Shown piece after piece: positions 11,841-23,262 of a DNA stretch of 64,000 bases (its first letter is position 1; each line of letters opens with the position of its first letter). Made by a program: the position numbers and the translations under genes. The notes beneath the pieces were generated by a model, which saw only the letters and a program-made list of their open reading frames with translations, was not told where the DNA came from and did not search any database. The DNA comes from Hemileia vastatrix (lineage: Eukaryota; Basidiomycota; Pucciniomycetes; Pucciniales; Zaghouaniaceae). The DNA is taken from assembly GCA_030280995.1 (NCBI GenBank), contig JASXTE010000015.1, forward strand, positions 2,715,001-2,779,000. Reading direction: 5' to 3'.

Positions 11841-11916
11841 ACTCAAGCTCCGTTGAGTGTGAGACATATACTTCCCACACTATTTTCCCTTTATTTAATT
11901 CTTGATTATTATTATT

Positions 11917-14142
11917 ATGTCAGCTTGCCCGACTCCAACTCCCACACCTCCTCACCCCAAAGCGGATGGTGGGCTCATTACCTGACAGTACTCCCAAGCA
12001 TGCACGGCATGTGAAACAATGGAATACTTCTGTGTTGAAAGCACGGCTACTCAAGGTCCTCACCAGAAATGCGAGTTTTGCCAATGGAGACGGGTGACGT
12101 GTGATGCTTTAGCTAAAAATTCTGACATCAAACAAAGATTTACCAAGACCAAATATTGGGTAATACCGAAAACCAAAGAGGTGGTCAAAGATATATGGGA
12201 TTGTTTAGACTGTTCTAAAGTACTAAGCAGTAGACACAATGCGAGATGGGTTGGTTCTCCTCTTCAATTTCTAAAAAGAAGCGCCTGCCACTCTTATTTT
12301 AAAGACAGCGCAATAATGTGTAACACTAATATTTGATTAGAAAGTTTATAAGATGAGAGATGAGTCTTAGAGATCAGGAAAACAAGTATTACTATCTGGA
12401 TATTTCTATTCTTCATAAGCGCTAATATCCACAGCTACTCCCTCTTGAAGCGCTCTCTTTGAATATGCCTTATTATAGCAATAAAATAACTCTAATAATA
12501 GTCAATCCTACTAAATCTATATATTCTCTCTATGTTGTGCTATTTCACTATGCTATATGAAATACACACACAGACGCACGAATGATAAAAGACTCAGAAA
12601 ATATCTCTAATTCACTATTCTATTTTACTTATATAAATATATCTCTTCTCCCTATTCTCTATCTCTATTGAATAGTCCTCCCTTTTATATTTTTCCAGTA
12701 CTCAAGACACAGTTTGCTAGTGGATCTTCAGCGCTGGCTCTAGCGCCATATTAGTAAAACAATAGCTAATCTATTAGTAAATACGTACACCGCTTGTAAT
12801 AGCTACGGCGCCTAAAACATACCCTATGATTACTAATGCTAGTATTAACTTGTTTCACTCATACTCCACATATGCGCTTTTGACTATACCTTTGCTATGT
12901 TTCAGCACTACTTTCAGGTTTGACCCATTCTAATTCTGATCCTAGTTGCCTTGACTCTTGGGTAGTTTTGTGATTGAGTCCCCATTCTCCTTTCTTTAAT
13001 ACTAAGCTCATAGTTCTGACGATTCACTTAACTAGTTAGCCTCCTTTATTACCTGTTTCAGTAAGTTTACCCAACTAGCTGCGGTGCAGTATACTATGCA
13101 CTTGAGTCTTCCTTAAGCCATAACTCCTTCCTTAATGTGTAACACATAGTTATTTGAAAGTCCAAATCCATATTGTTTAGCGCTTTACAGTCCTAAATCA
13201 ATAACACACTATTCCCCATTGTGCAGCACATCTTGCTACAAAATCCAAGCGCACAGACCCTTAATCCTTTTCTGTGCTTCCATTTCCTTTGTTCTTTGAA
13301 ACACGCAAATACATATTATATTTTAGCACTTCCTACTGCGCTAACTTCCTTTGTTCTTCCTGGACTATGCACGCTAATTGGTCTAAAATTATGCTACCTG
13401 CAAGCCGTGTACCACAATGTGTTGATCGGGGATGATCAATCAGAAGCAGTTGAGGAGGAAGTCAAGGACACTGTGGTGACCTGGGTAACCCAAGCCATGG
13501 GTAAAAAATGAAAGGTAGAAGAGGAGGTGGATTAATTGGTGGAGGAAGATGAGGTGGAAGTCCCCATTTCAAGGCGGATGGTCATCGAAGATGACGAAGA
13601 AGAAAAAGAAGTGACAGTGGAAGTCACATCAAAGTTATTTCTAGAGGCTGATCCGATGTTTGAAGTAAGTTTGCTTTATTTTATTTTACTTTAATTTTGT
13701 TTTCCAAAGAAAAAAAATTTTTTTTTATGATGACCATATGTCTTAGAATTCAGATGTCATCCTGGAAGCCCCTATGGTGGAAACCTCAAGTGTGGGAGCT
13801 CCTATTGTGGAAACCACTGCTGTGGAAGTGGCGCCGTTGATCCCTACTGAAGAAAATTTACCAGTAATTGCCTCGAGGGAGGATAATGAAGAAACTCTTG
13901 ACCAGGTATGGTTGAAAAAACCTTGCCAGGGTGGATGAGCTGGGTTTATTGAAGAGTTCAGTGGCAATATTGACAAGATTATCGATGCTTCCTCCTTCAA
14001 CGTGGCTGAAGAATTGCTGGAGATATGGGAAGTGGTACCAGTAGGAGAGGAGGAGGTTTTTGAGAAATGCAGGAAGGAAATTAGAGTGGTTTTGAAAAAA
14101 ATGAAGAGATTGTTTCGAGAGAAAATAAAGGAGAAAAATTAA
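11917..14142 (+). pseudogene. Antisense Zn2Cys6-type gene of G, interrupted
   Basis: Runs opposite to gag-pol. Exon 1 (11917-13664, less the insertion at 12202-13418) encodes a proline-rich start and cysteines at residues 29, 32, 39, 52, 55 and 62, an exact C-X2-C-X6-C-X12-C-X2-C-X6-C pattern as in fungal binuclear zinc clusters. An acidic stretch follows. An 82-nt intron (13665-13746, GTAAGT...TTAG) leads to exon 2 (13747-14142, 131 codons), which ends in a charged helix. Stops at codon 23 (TGA where H has CGA), at TGA/TAA after the GKK motif and at TGA in exon 2 make it dead. The basic residues usual in DNA-contacting Zn2Cys6 loops are missing, so DNA binding is not assured. Confidence 0.72.
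12202..13418. mobile_element. 1.2-kb insertion in the antisense gene of G
   Basis: Comparison with H shows exon 1 split between ATATGGGAT and GTGTTGATCGGG. The inserted piece starts TGTTTAGACT and ends TACCACA followed by AT. A TATA-like stretch near 12633 and a TTTTATATTTTT near 12686 suggest an LTR, so a solo LTR of an unidentified element is possible. No five-base duplication is seen (only AT on each side), and no protein frame of note. Confidence 0.55.
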
Positions 14143-14979
14143 AATGGAAGGAAAAGGAAAAGAAATAAAGAGGAAAAGAAAAGTAGAAACAATTTGTATA
14201 TTTATTTATTTTATTTTCTTGTTTTAATTAAAATTTTAATATTTATTTTATAAGATTTTGAGAGAAAAGGAAAAGAAAGAAAGAATATTTAAATTTTGTT
14301 TTTGAATTTTGAAAGGAAAAATATTTAATTGAGGAAAAAAATTTTAGTTTTAAGTTTTTAAAAGAAAGAAAAATAAATTTTAAATAAGAAGAAGAAGAGA
14401 AAAAAATATTGTTGAATGAAACAAATTTTGAAATGAAAATTTAATGAGAGAAAAAAAATTTTTTTATTCATGAAATTTTATTTATTGAAGTTTTTGGTTA
14501 TTTGAAAAAAAAGAAAGAAAAGAAGAGAAGAAATAATTTTTAAAAGAATTTAAAAGAAAGAATTAATTTGTTCGAAGAAATTTTAAAAGAGAGATTTAGA
14601 GGTTGAAGTGAAATTCAAGAAAGATTGTCATGTTGCGTTTGTGAAAAATTTTGATGGTTGGAGGAAATAAAAATTTTTAGGAAAGAATCTATATATAAAA
14701 TTGAAAAGAAAAGGAAAGAAAAGAAAATTTAAAGAAAATTTAAAAGGTTTTTATGAATTTTTTATTTGTTTTGTTAAAATTTTTATTTTATTTTTAATTT
14801 AATTTAATTTTACTTTAATTTAATTTAATTTAATTTATTTTAAAGAAGGTTGAAAAACTTTTGAAAGAAAAAAGAAGAAAGAAGAAAAGAAAACAAAGAA
14901 TAAGGAAATTTTAGAGGTAAAGATGTTTTAGATTTTGAAGAGAAGAAGGAAAAGAGAAAGAAAAGAAAAAAAGAGAGTT
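14143..14979. other. Purine-rich spacer between antisense gene and pol of G
   Basis: About 840 bp rich in A and G on the plus strand (AAAGAAAAG-type runs), hence pyrimidine-rich in the sense strand of the element. It separates the convergent ends of pol and the antisense gene. H has the matching spacer at 30436-31288. No frame or RNA gene recognised. Confidence 0.7.
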
Positions 14980-17900
14980 TTAAGGTTTTGGTTTTAAAGG
15001 ATATTTAAGATGAAAAGATTTTAGGAGTTTGGGGGCATTTAAAACATTGATGGCTGGTTCCCAGGATGTTTGTCTGAATCATCAAGGAAGCCTTCCCATT
15101 CCACAAGGTATTGAAGTTTCCCCTTGCGCATTCTTGAATCAAGGATACAACTTACTTCCCACTCTAGATGGTCTTCTACTTCGACTGGCTCCGGAGGAGG
15201 CTGGTTCCTGCCCGGGTATGTTTCTCAAGCCAGTTCCAGGAGAGATATGTGAAAAACAGGGTAAATAGCCTGCCATTTAGGAGGTAGCTTGAGTCAAAAT
15301 GCAGTTTTAGAGACTTCAGATTTGATTTCAAATGGTCCCAAGCGTTTTCAGCCAGTTTATTTGATGGTAGAGTCGTTCGAATGTTTTGTGCATTGAGCCA
15401 TACTTTGTTGCCTGGTTTAAAAAAATAAGCAGATTGTCAATGTTTGTCTCCCTGTTCCTTGTACCTTTGAATTGCTAATTCCAAATTTGATTTAAGTTCT
15501 TCTTGGAGTTGTGATATGGCTCAAAGATAATACTCAACAGGATGACTAGTTCCTATGTGGATTGAGTTGAATTGAGGATGTCTTCCATAAACAGTTTCAA
15601 AAGGAGATTGTTGTGTTGAAGAATGAGTCGAGTTATTTTAAGCAAATTCTGCCAATGGTAACCATGTGGTCCAATCCTCTTGTTGGTAACTGACATACAT
15701 TCAAAGGTATTGTTCAAGGATTTGGTTGACCCTTTCCGTTTGCCCATCAGTTTCAGGATGATAGGCCATGGAGAGATTCCTCGTGATATTGAGTTGTCAA
15801 CACAGTTGAGTCCAGAATGTGGATAAAAACAATAAGCCTCTATCTGAAATAATATCATTAGGTAAGCCATGTTTAGAAAATACATGTTTTAGAAACAATT
15901 TTGACAAATCTTCTGCTGTAGCAGTAGTAGTGGTTTTAATAAAAATAGAAATCTTTGAAAATCTATCTACTATTACTAATATAGCATCAAAATTATCAGA
16001 AAGACAAAGTTGAGAAATGAAATCCATCGATAAAGATTCCCAAGGTTTAGAGGGAATAGGAAGTGGTTGAAGCAACCCATGCTTCCGGTGACAGGGAGCA
16101 TTATTCCTATTACATTCGTAACAAGCTCTTATATAGGCCTTGATAATTGTCATCGAATTAAGTTGATGAGTTTTTAACATTGATTTATTGAAAATTGATT
16201 TCACATTTTCTGGTTTCTTGTCAGCAAATGTGTCCCCCCACTGTGGGTAAATGTCGTCCTGATGTGACAGGATATCTGGGACAGTGCAGTTCTTACCAGA
16301 GCGATAGGAAATAGAAAAAGGAAATTCAGACAGAAATTCAGCCCACCTGTCTTGACGCCTGGTTAACACTTTGGAAGACATAAAGTATTTCAAAGCATTA
16401 TGGTCTGTTAGAATTTGAAAATGACTATCTAGGCTGAGAAGAAAAGAGCGCCAATTTTTAAGACAATGAATAATAGCTAAAAGCTCTTTTTCATGAATTT
16501 CATAATTTAATTCTATTGCAATGAGTTTGTGTGACTCAAAAGCAACAGGATGAAACAATTTTGTTTCAGGATTTAATTGAGAAATGACCTGGGCAATAGC
16601 ATAATCGCTAGTGTCTGTCTTGACTATTGTTGAAGCAGAAGGATCAAAGTGTCAAAGAATTGGAGCTGTGGTAAATGCAGTCTTCAATGCTTCAAATTCA
16701 TTTCATGCTGTAGAAGTAAAAACAAAAGGAATATCATTTCTAAGAAGAGAAGTAAGATTTGAAATAGTTTTAGAGTAACATTTAATAAATCTTCTATAGA
16801 AATTTGCAAACCCCAAATATCCTTGGAGGGATTTAACGGTTTTGGGCTCAGGCCATTCCAGGACTTTTTGGAACTTTTTTCTGTCCATGATTAAATCATC
16901 AGTGGATATTTTAAAACCCAAAAAATCGATTGATTTAAGGTGGAATTTGCATTTATTGTACTTGGCGTAGAGACCATGAACTCGAAGTTGATTTAGAACC
17001 TGTCAAATATGATGAATATGTTCATCTAGTGTCTTTGAGAAAATCAAAATATCATCTAAATAGACAACAAAAAATTTTTCGACAACATCTTGAAAGATGT
17101 CATTGAAAAAGGTTTGAAAAGTCAATGGTGCGTTACACAATCCAAAAGGCATAACTAAATATTCAAAACTAACAAATCTAGTGTGCATTGCAGTCAGTGG
17201 TTCATGACCTTCCGCAATGCAAATAAGATTATAAGTGCCTCTAAGATCAATTTTAGAAAAGAAATTAGCACCATTGAAAAGGGTAAGAAGCAATGACATA
17301 AGAGGAACAGGATATGCATTCTTCTTAGTGACTGTGTTGAGCTTTCTATAGTCAACACACAACCTAAGGCTACCATCCTTTTTCTTTACAAAAAGAACAG
17401 GGGAGCTGGTTGGAGATTTACTGGCTCTTATGAAACCTTTGGCTACATTCTCTGCAATTTAGTCTTGAAGAACTTGAGATTCGTCCTTTGAAAAAGAATA
17501 GACAGGACCTGCCGGAGGTACTAGACCTATTAAATCAATTTGATGGTTGTAGGGTTGATGAGGTGGTAACTTATCGGCCTTGCGGATTGAGAAAACATTG
17601 AGGAAATCATGATAGATTTCCGGTAGAGTTAATTTAATGGCTTCAACATTGATTTGGTCATCCTCATCATCTTTGAGAGAATCTGTCAAGGGAAGAGCAT
17701 AATTAAGAGAGCATAATTCAATTACTTCGAGGCAATTTAAATCCTCTTCGAGTGAAGTCATTGTGCTAGAAGGGTTAGCCAATTTCTCATTTAGAGAAAG
17801 ATCAGATGCTTGCAAGTCATCTGGAAGAGATTTATCCTCTAGCAGGACATTGTCAGGTGGGTTGTTTAACTCCCTATTGACCTGCATTGAAGAATCAGAA

Positions 17901-18230
17901 ATATACTTAGTGCCTGGGGTGATCAATCCCCATGTCTAATCAATTTCAGGATTCCAATGCGTTAAAAAGTCATGGCCAAGAATAGTATCATCCATCCTTG
18001 GGGCGTCCAAGACTGATAATTCTCATTCAAAGGAGGGAAAGTTCGGAAAGTTGAAAACCCATAAAACTTTCTTACTTACCCAATATTTGGGTTCCTCTGA
18101 CTTGACAAAGTAAATTCGAGTTCGATCAATATCAGTAAATGTCAGTTGTAACTTCTCAGCAAAAGATAAACTAAAAAAGAAATTTAAGCTCCAGAGTCTA
18201 TAAGACAACTGAAGGGGATATCCTCCTTAA
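14980..18230 (-). pseudogene. pol of element G: protease, RT, RNase H, integrase, chromodomain
   Basis: The protease has DSGA followed at once by TAA (18085-18230 region) and a later ILGHDF-type flap. RT spans about 17930-16990, with [20 protein letters not shown] and an intact [11 protein letters not shown] catalytic box. RNase H spans about 16620-16260. Integrase spans about 16150-15400, with a CX2C zinc half, SMDFISQL and IISDRG. The chromodomain (about 15290-14980) aligns with the clearer ILDSRMRKGKLQYLVQWEGF tail in H. Stops and frameshifts split every domain. The chromodomain places the family among chromoviruses. Confidence 0.9.
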
Positions 18231-18329
18231 AAAGAATGAATCTCAAGCGGTTTAAGGCAACTCCAGTCCTTAAGACATGGAGGTTCTGTGCACTGGGTGA
18301 GATAAGATAGTTTGCTTTGCACACAAGTA

Positions 18330-19505
18330 AACTATCTACTAGTTTTTTGACCTTGAACTAGTAACTTCTCTTTCCTTTAACATCACACAATCTTCTAGCT
18401 TGTGCTTAACCCCACAATACATACATAACCCATTCTCTGCTTGTCTCTTCCTCTCCGCTTCTTTAAGTTCCCCTTTTGCATCCAGTACCTTACTGATATT
18501 GACTGGGGATGAGCCTTTTGGTTGAGGTTTGGCTTGAGTCAAGGAGGATTTATTTGTCCGCGGGTGTGAAGAAGGTCCCGATTTAAAATTTGGGCCTTGA
18601 TATTTGTTGGCATATCAACGATGTTTTAGTTGTCCTTGGTAAACACCGTCGAGTTTGAGGGTTCAATCCATTTAATCCGTTAAGGTAGTCACCTTCTGAC
18701 CATGAAGATTTAATTGATCCAGAATCCTTGAAGGAAGTCCTTTTTTGAAATGATACTTGAGGGCAGCATCATTCCAACCTACTCAAGTTTGAAGTGCTCT
18801 GAAGTTTGAAATATATTCAGAGGCTTTACCATTATCACTCATGCAAAGAAAATCAAGTTCAATTTCTACATTGTCAGTTTCATTAGGGTCACCGAACAAC
18901 GTGAAGAGTTGGTCTTTGAACTTTTCCCAGTTATTAATAAGTAAGTGGGTTTCTGTCGAAGAGAGCATGAGAAGATAAGGTTCAAACCATCTTGCTGCTT
19001 TTCCGGCTAGGAATGAAGAAGCATAAACAACCTTCGATTGGTTGTTATTGAAGGTTCAAGGGTTATTATGGAACAGGAGCTTTCAGGCTTTCAAGAAGGG
19101 CCGCAATCTGTCTGGATGTTCTCCACTGAATTTATCAGGAGATTTCATAGAAGGAGTTTTGAATTTAGATCCCTCTGAAGACGTTGGATTTGAAAGGGTC
19201 TTCATGAAAATTCTCATGAAATCTTCCAGAGAATTAGATGGTCCAGGTTCCAAAGGTTGACCAGAAGGGTGAGTAGCAGGGGCGGATGGTGCCTTGTGCA
19301 TTGTATCCTCTCCTTCTTCATCATCACTAGAATAATCAAAATCTTGTGGGATGTCTTCTACAGATTGGAATGAATGTTGCCGTTCCCTAAGGTCAAGAGG
19401 TTCTAAGGAGTGAGTGCGGGAAACAGGCAGTGTGTCTGTTGGCCTGCCTCTGGCGCGAGCTCTAGTAGTAGCGCCCGTAGAAGGAGTGCGTTGAGCAGGT
19501 GCCAT
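18330..19505 (-). pseudogene. gag of element G
   Basis: Starts MAPAQRTPSTGATTRARARG, a basic disordered head, followed by an acidic stretch (DDEEGEDTMHKAPSAP) and a capsid-type domain (PDKFSGEHPDRLRPF; later LLINNWEKFKDQLFTLFGDPNE). A zinc knuckle of CX2CX3HX4C form lies near 18420 (CMYCGVKHKLEDC). TGA at 19083-19085 and TGA near 18663-18665 break it; both are also present in H and I. Confidence 0.88.
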
Positions 19506-19579
19506 TTTATGAATTTAGAAAACACCTGAAAAGGACGTAGTAGCTCAAAGAATGAGAACTATGGAGAATTAAATAATAA

Positions 19580-20655
19580 TGTCACCCAAAGACCTACGCG
19601 CAAGGTTGAGGGTGTTCGTGGAAGTGAGATGGAGGGAGGAGTTTAGAAACTTCTTCAAAGCACAGAGAAAATGATTGAAGAAGTGATTTGAAAATGACTC
19701 AAAGGAAGAGCTACTGCTTCAAGATATTTTCGATAAGAATTCTAATATAATTTAAAGGTAATATTAATATTTTTAAGATCTCACAAAGGGTTGTAACTCA
19801 AGAGTCAAAAATTTAGAATTTAGAAATGATTACTGAGAAAAAATAAGGAAAGATACACTAATAATGATTCAACCTGAAGCTTTACCACTATTAACTATAT
19901 ATACGTATTTTATAATTTAATTCTAAAGAAAAGTCAAACCAAAATCCAACCCCTTTTATATCTATTACTCCTCCTCACATTGACCTCATACTCATCCATC
20001 ATTCCGCACACCACAGACCACCAAAATTACACCCGTTACACCTGGACCCTCCTAACTAACATCTGTTAACCCCACCACACAATATGGGGGGCGGACTTGC
20101 TAGTGAGTCCGCAACCTTGGACCCAAACTCACAACAGATTGAACACACATTGAGCTATCGATAAAGGAACCATACAATCAGGAATGAACACCACTCAGCA
20201 GAACAGTTTTAGGTGGGTGTTCAAGTAGAGTTCAGTTTGGGTTCAGTATGAGTTCAGTCTGAGTTCCATCTGAGTTCCATCTCAGTTCAGGTTGAGGACT
20301 TGCTAGCAAGTCCACCCCCTATATTGCGTAGTGCCCTTTAATCCTTCACTAACCATTCCCTCCATGCTCACTAGCCCTTTTAATAATCAACAGACACTTA
20401 ACAAACCTTTTAGCAGACTATTACATTGACTATTGCGCTGTGCGTCGCTTATTGAGGAAAAGACTAAGGCACACTATTGAGAAATTGACTAATTTAGGTT
20501 TAGAGTTTAGACTAGCGCGGTTGAATAGTGAGTACACAAAGGAAAGTTGCAGTTGCTATGTAGAATTGCTTTCTGCGCTTTGAGTATGGATTTAGACCTC
20601 TGTATTATTGATTTAATGAGCTGCTTTTGCCTCGAGTGTCACGTGGTGCGTGACA
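19580..20655 (-). repeat. 5' LTR of element G, interrupted by a CACTA-like element
   Basis: 1076 bp on the minus strand. Removing the 261-bp insert and its 3-bp duplication leaves 812 bp, the same length as the 3' LTR. In element orientation it begins TGTCACGCACCACGTGACA, itself a small inverted repeat. A TATAAAAGGGG box lies near 19955. Confidence 0.9.
20073..20333 (-). mobile_element. CACTA-like MITE, copy 1
   Basis: 261 bp with ends CACCACACAATATGG and, inverted, CACTACGCAATATAGG, and a CCC duplication (20070-20072 and 20334-20336). A near-palindrome of GGACTTGCTAGCAAGTCC form lies just inside each end. The interior has repeated GAACTCAGNCT units. CACTA ends and a 3-bp duplication fit the CMC/EnSpm superfamily. 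No protein, so it depends on a transposase elsewhere. Orientation is opposite to copies 2 and 3. Confidence 0.88.
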
Positions 20656-22394
20656 TCATTTAGAGAAAGATCAGATGCTTGCAAGTCATCTGGCAGAGAT
20701 TTTTCCTCAAGCAGGACATTGTCAGGCGGGTTGTTTAACTCCCTATTGACCTGCATTGAAGAATCAGAAATATACTTAGCACGTGTGTGATCAATCCCTG
20801 TGACCAATCAATTTCAGTATCCCAATGCGTTGAAAAGTCATGGCCAAGGATGGTATTGTCCATTCTTGGGGCATCCAAGACTGATAATTCCCACTCGAAG
20901 GGGGGCAAATTTGGAAAGTTGAAAACCCATAAAACGTTCTTACTTACCCAATATTTGGGTTCCTCTGACTTGACAAAGTAAATTAGAGTTCGATCGATAT
21001 CAGTAAATGTCAGTTGTAACTTCTCAGCAAAAGATAAACTAAAAAAGAAATTTAAGCTCCAGAGTCTATAAGACAACTGAAGGGGATATCCTCCTTAAAA
21101 AGAATGAATCTCAAGTAGTTTAAGGCAACTCCAGTCCTTAAGACATGGAGTTTCTGTGCACTGGGAGAGATAAGATAGTTTGCTTTGCACACAAGTAAAC
21201 TATCTACTAGTTTTTTCACTTCAAACTAGTACCTTCTCTTTCCTTCAACTTTACACAATCTTTCAGCTTGTGCTTACCCCCACAATACATACATAACCCA
21301 TTATCTGCTTGTCTCTTCCTCTCAGCTTCTTTAAGTTCCACTTTTGTATCCAGTACCTTACTGATATTTTCTGGGGTTGATCTTTTTGGTCAAGGTTTGT
21401 CCTTTCCCTTATTGGGTTTGGATTGAGTCAAGAAGGATTGAGTTGTCTGTGGGTGTGAAGAAGGTCCCAATTTAAAATTTAGGCTTTGAGATTTTTTAGC
21501 GTATCAACAATGTTGTAGTCGTCCTTAGTAAACGCCATTGAGTTCGAGGGTTCAATCCATTAAATCCGTTAAAGTAGTCATCTTCTGACCATGAAGATTT
21601 AATTAATCCAGAATCCTCAAAGGAAGTCCCTTTTTTAAATGATATTTGAGTGAAGCATCATTCCACCCTACTCGAGTTTGAAGTGCTCTGAATTTCAAAA
21701 TATATTCAGAGGCTTTACCATTATCACTCATGCGGAGGAAATCCAGTTCTATTTCTGCCTTGTCAGTTTCATTAGGGTCACCAAAAAATGTAAAGAGTTG
21801 GTCTTCAAACTTTTTCTAGTTATTAATGAGTAAGTGGTTTTCTGTCAAAGAGAGCATGAAAAGATAAGGTTCAAACCACCTTGCTGCTTTTCTGGCTAGG
21901 AATGAACTAGCCTAAACAACCTTTGATTGGTTGTTATTGAAGGTTCAAGGGTTGTTATGGAACAGAAGCTTTCAGGTTTGCAAGAAGGGGCGCAATCTGT
22001 CTGGATTTTCTCCATCGAATTTATCAGAAGGTTTCATGGAAGGAGTTTTGAATTTTTATACCTCCAAAGATGTTAGATTTGATAGGGTTTTCATGAAAAG
22101 TCTCATGAAATCTTCCAGAGAATTAGATGGTCCAGGTTCCAAAGGTTGACCAGAAGGGTGAGTAGCAGGGGCAGATGGTGCCTCATGCATTGTATCCTCT
22201 CCTTCTTCTTCCTTGCTAGAATCATCAAAATTATGGGGGATGCCTTCAAAAGATTGGACTGAGTGTCCTAGTTCCCTAAGGTCAAGAGGTTCCAGGGAGT
22301 GAGTGCGGGAAACAGGCCGTGTGGCTGTTGGCCTGCCTCTGGCCTGAGCCCTAGTAGTAGCGCCCGTAGGAGGAGTGCGTTGAACAGGTGCCAT
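20656..22394 (-). pseudogene. gag and protease of element I (family 2), right of G
   Basis: Minus-strand gag starts MAPVQRTPPTGATTRAQARG at 22394. The protease segment near 21060-20780 has DSGA then TAA, and LDAPRMDNTILGHDF. The pol linker at 20760-20656 continues at 11011. It shares with G and H the TGA after the RPFLQT motif, the TGA before TLELNG and the TAA after DSGA. It also has private frameshifts (for example near 22060). Confidence 0.88.
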
Positions 22395-22470
22395 TTAAAG
22401 AAATTAAAACACCTGAAAAAAAGGACGTAGTAGTGCCAAAGAATGAGAACTATGGAGAATTAAATTATAC

Positions 22471-23262
22471 TGTCACCGGACGACCTAGGCACAAGGTAGA
22501 GGGTGTTTTTTGAAGTGAGATGGAGGGAGTAGTTTAGAAACTTCTTCAAAGCATAGAGGAAATGTTCGAGGAAGTGATTTGAAGAGGACTCAAAGGAAGA
22601 GCTACTGCTTTGAGATATGTTTGATAAGAATTCTAATATAATTTAAAGGTAATATTAATGTTCTTAAGATCTCACAAAGGGTTGGAAAACTTAATAATCA
22701 AAGATTTAAGTTTTAGAAATGATTACTGAGAATAATAAGGAAATGTACAATAATAATGATTTAACCTGAAGCTTTACCACTATTAACTATATGTACGTTT
22801 TATAATTTAATTCTAAAGAAATATCAAACCAAAATCCAACCCCTTTTATATCCATTACTCCTCCTCGCATTGACCTCATATCCATCCATCATTCCGCACA
22901 CCACAGACCACCAAAAATACATCCGTTACACCTGGACCCTCCTCACTAACATCTGTTAACCCTTTAATCCTCCACTAATCATCCCTGTTAATAACCCATA
23001 GATACTTAATAAACCTTTTAGAGGAATATTACATTAACTATTGCGCTGTGTGTCGCTTATCGAAGAAAAGGCTAAACGCACTATTGAGAGATTGACTAAT
23101 TTAGATTTTAAGTTTAAATTAGTGCGCTTGAGTAGTGAGTACACAAAGGAAAGTCGCAGTTGCTATGTAGAATCGTTTTCTGCACTTCGAGTATAGATTT
23201 AGACCTCTGTATTATTGATTTAATGAGCTGCTTTTGCCTTGAGTGTCACATGGCGTGTGACA
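22471..23262 (-). repeat. 5' LTR of element I
   Basis: 792 bp. In element orientation it starts TGTCACACGCCATGTGACAC and ends GGTGACA. It abuts family-3 pol sequence on the right, so I was inserted in F. The matching 3' LTR was lost at the satellite junction near 10547. Confidence 0.87.

Larger units (their letters stand above)
11012..20655 (-). mobile_element. Element G: family-2 Ty3/gypsy chromovirus with antisense gene
   Basis: A full-length copy on the minus strand: 5' LTR 19580-20655, gag, protease, RT, RNase H, integrase and chromodomain down to 14980, then an opposite-strand gene, then 3' LTR 11012-11823. The TCATT target duplication is perfect. The LTRs differ at a few percent of sites and coding frames are broken. 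G itself was later hit by a CACTA-like element in its 5' LTR and by a 1.2-kb insertion in the antisense gene. Confidence 0.93.
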
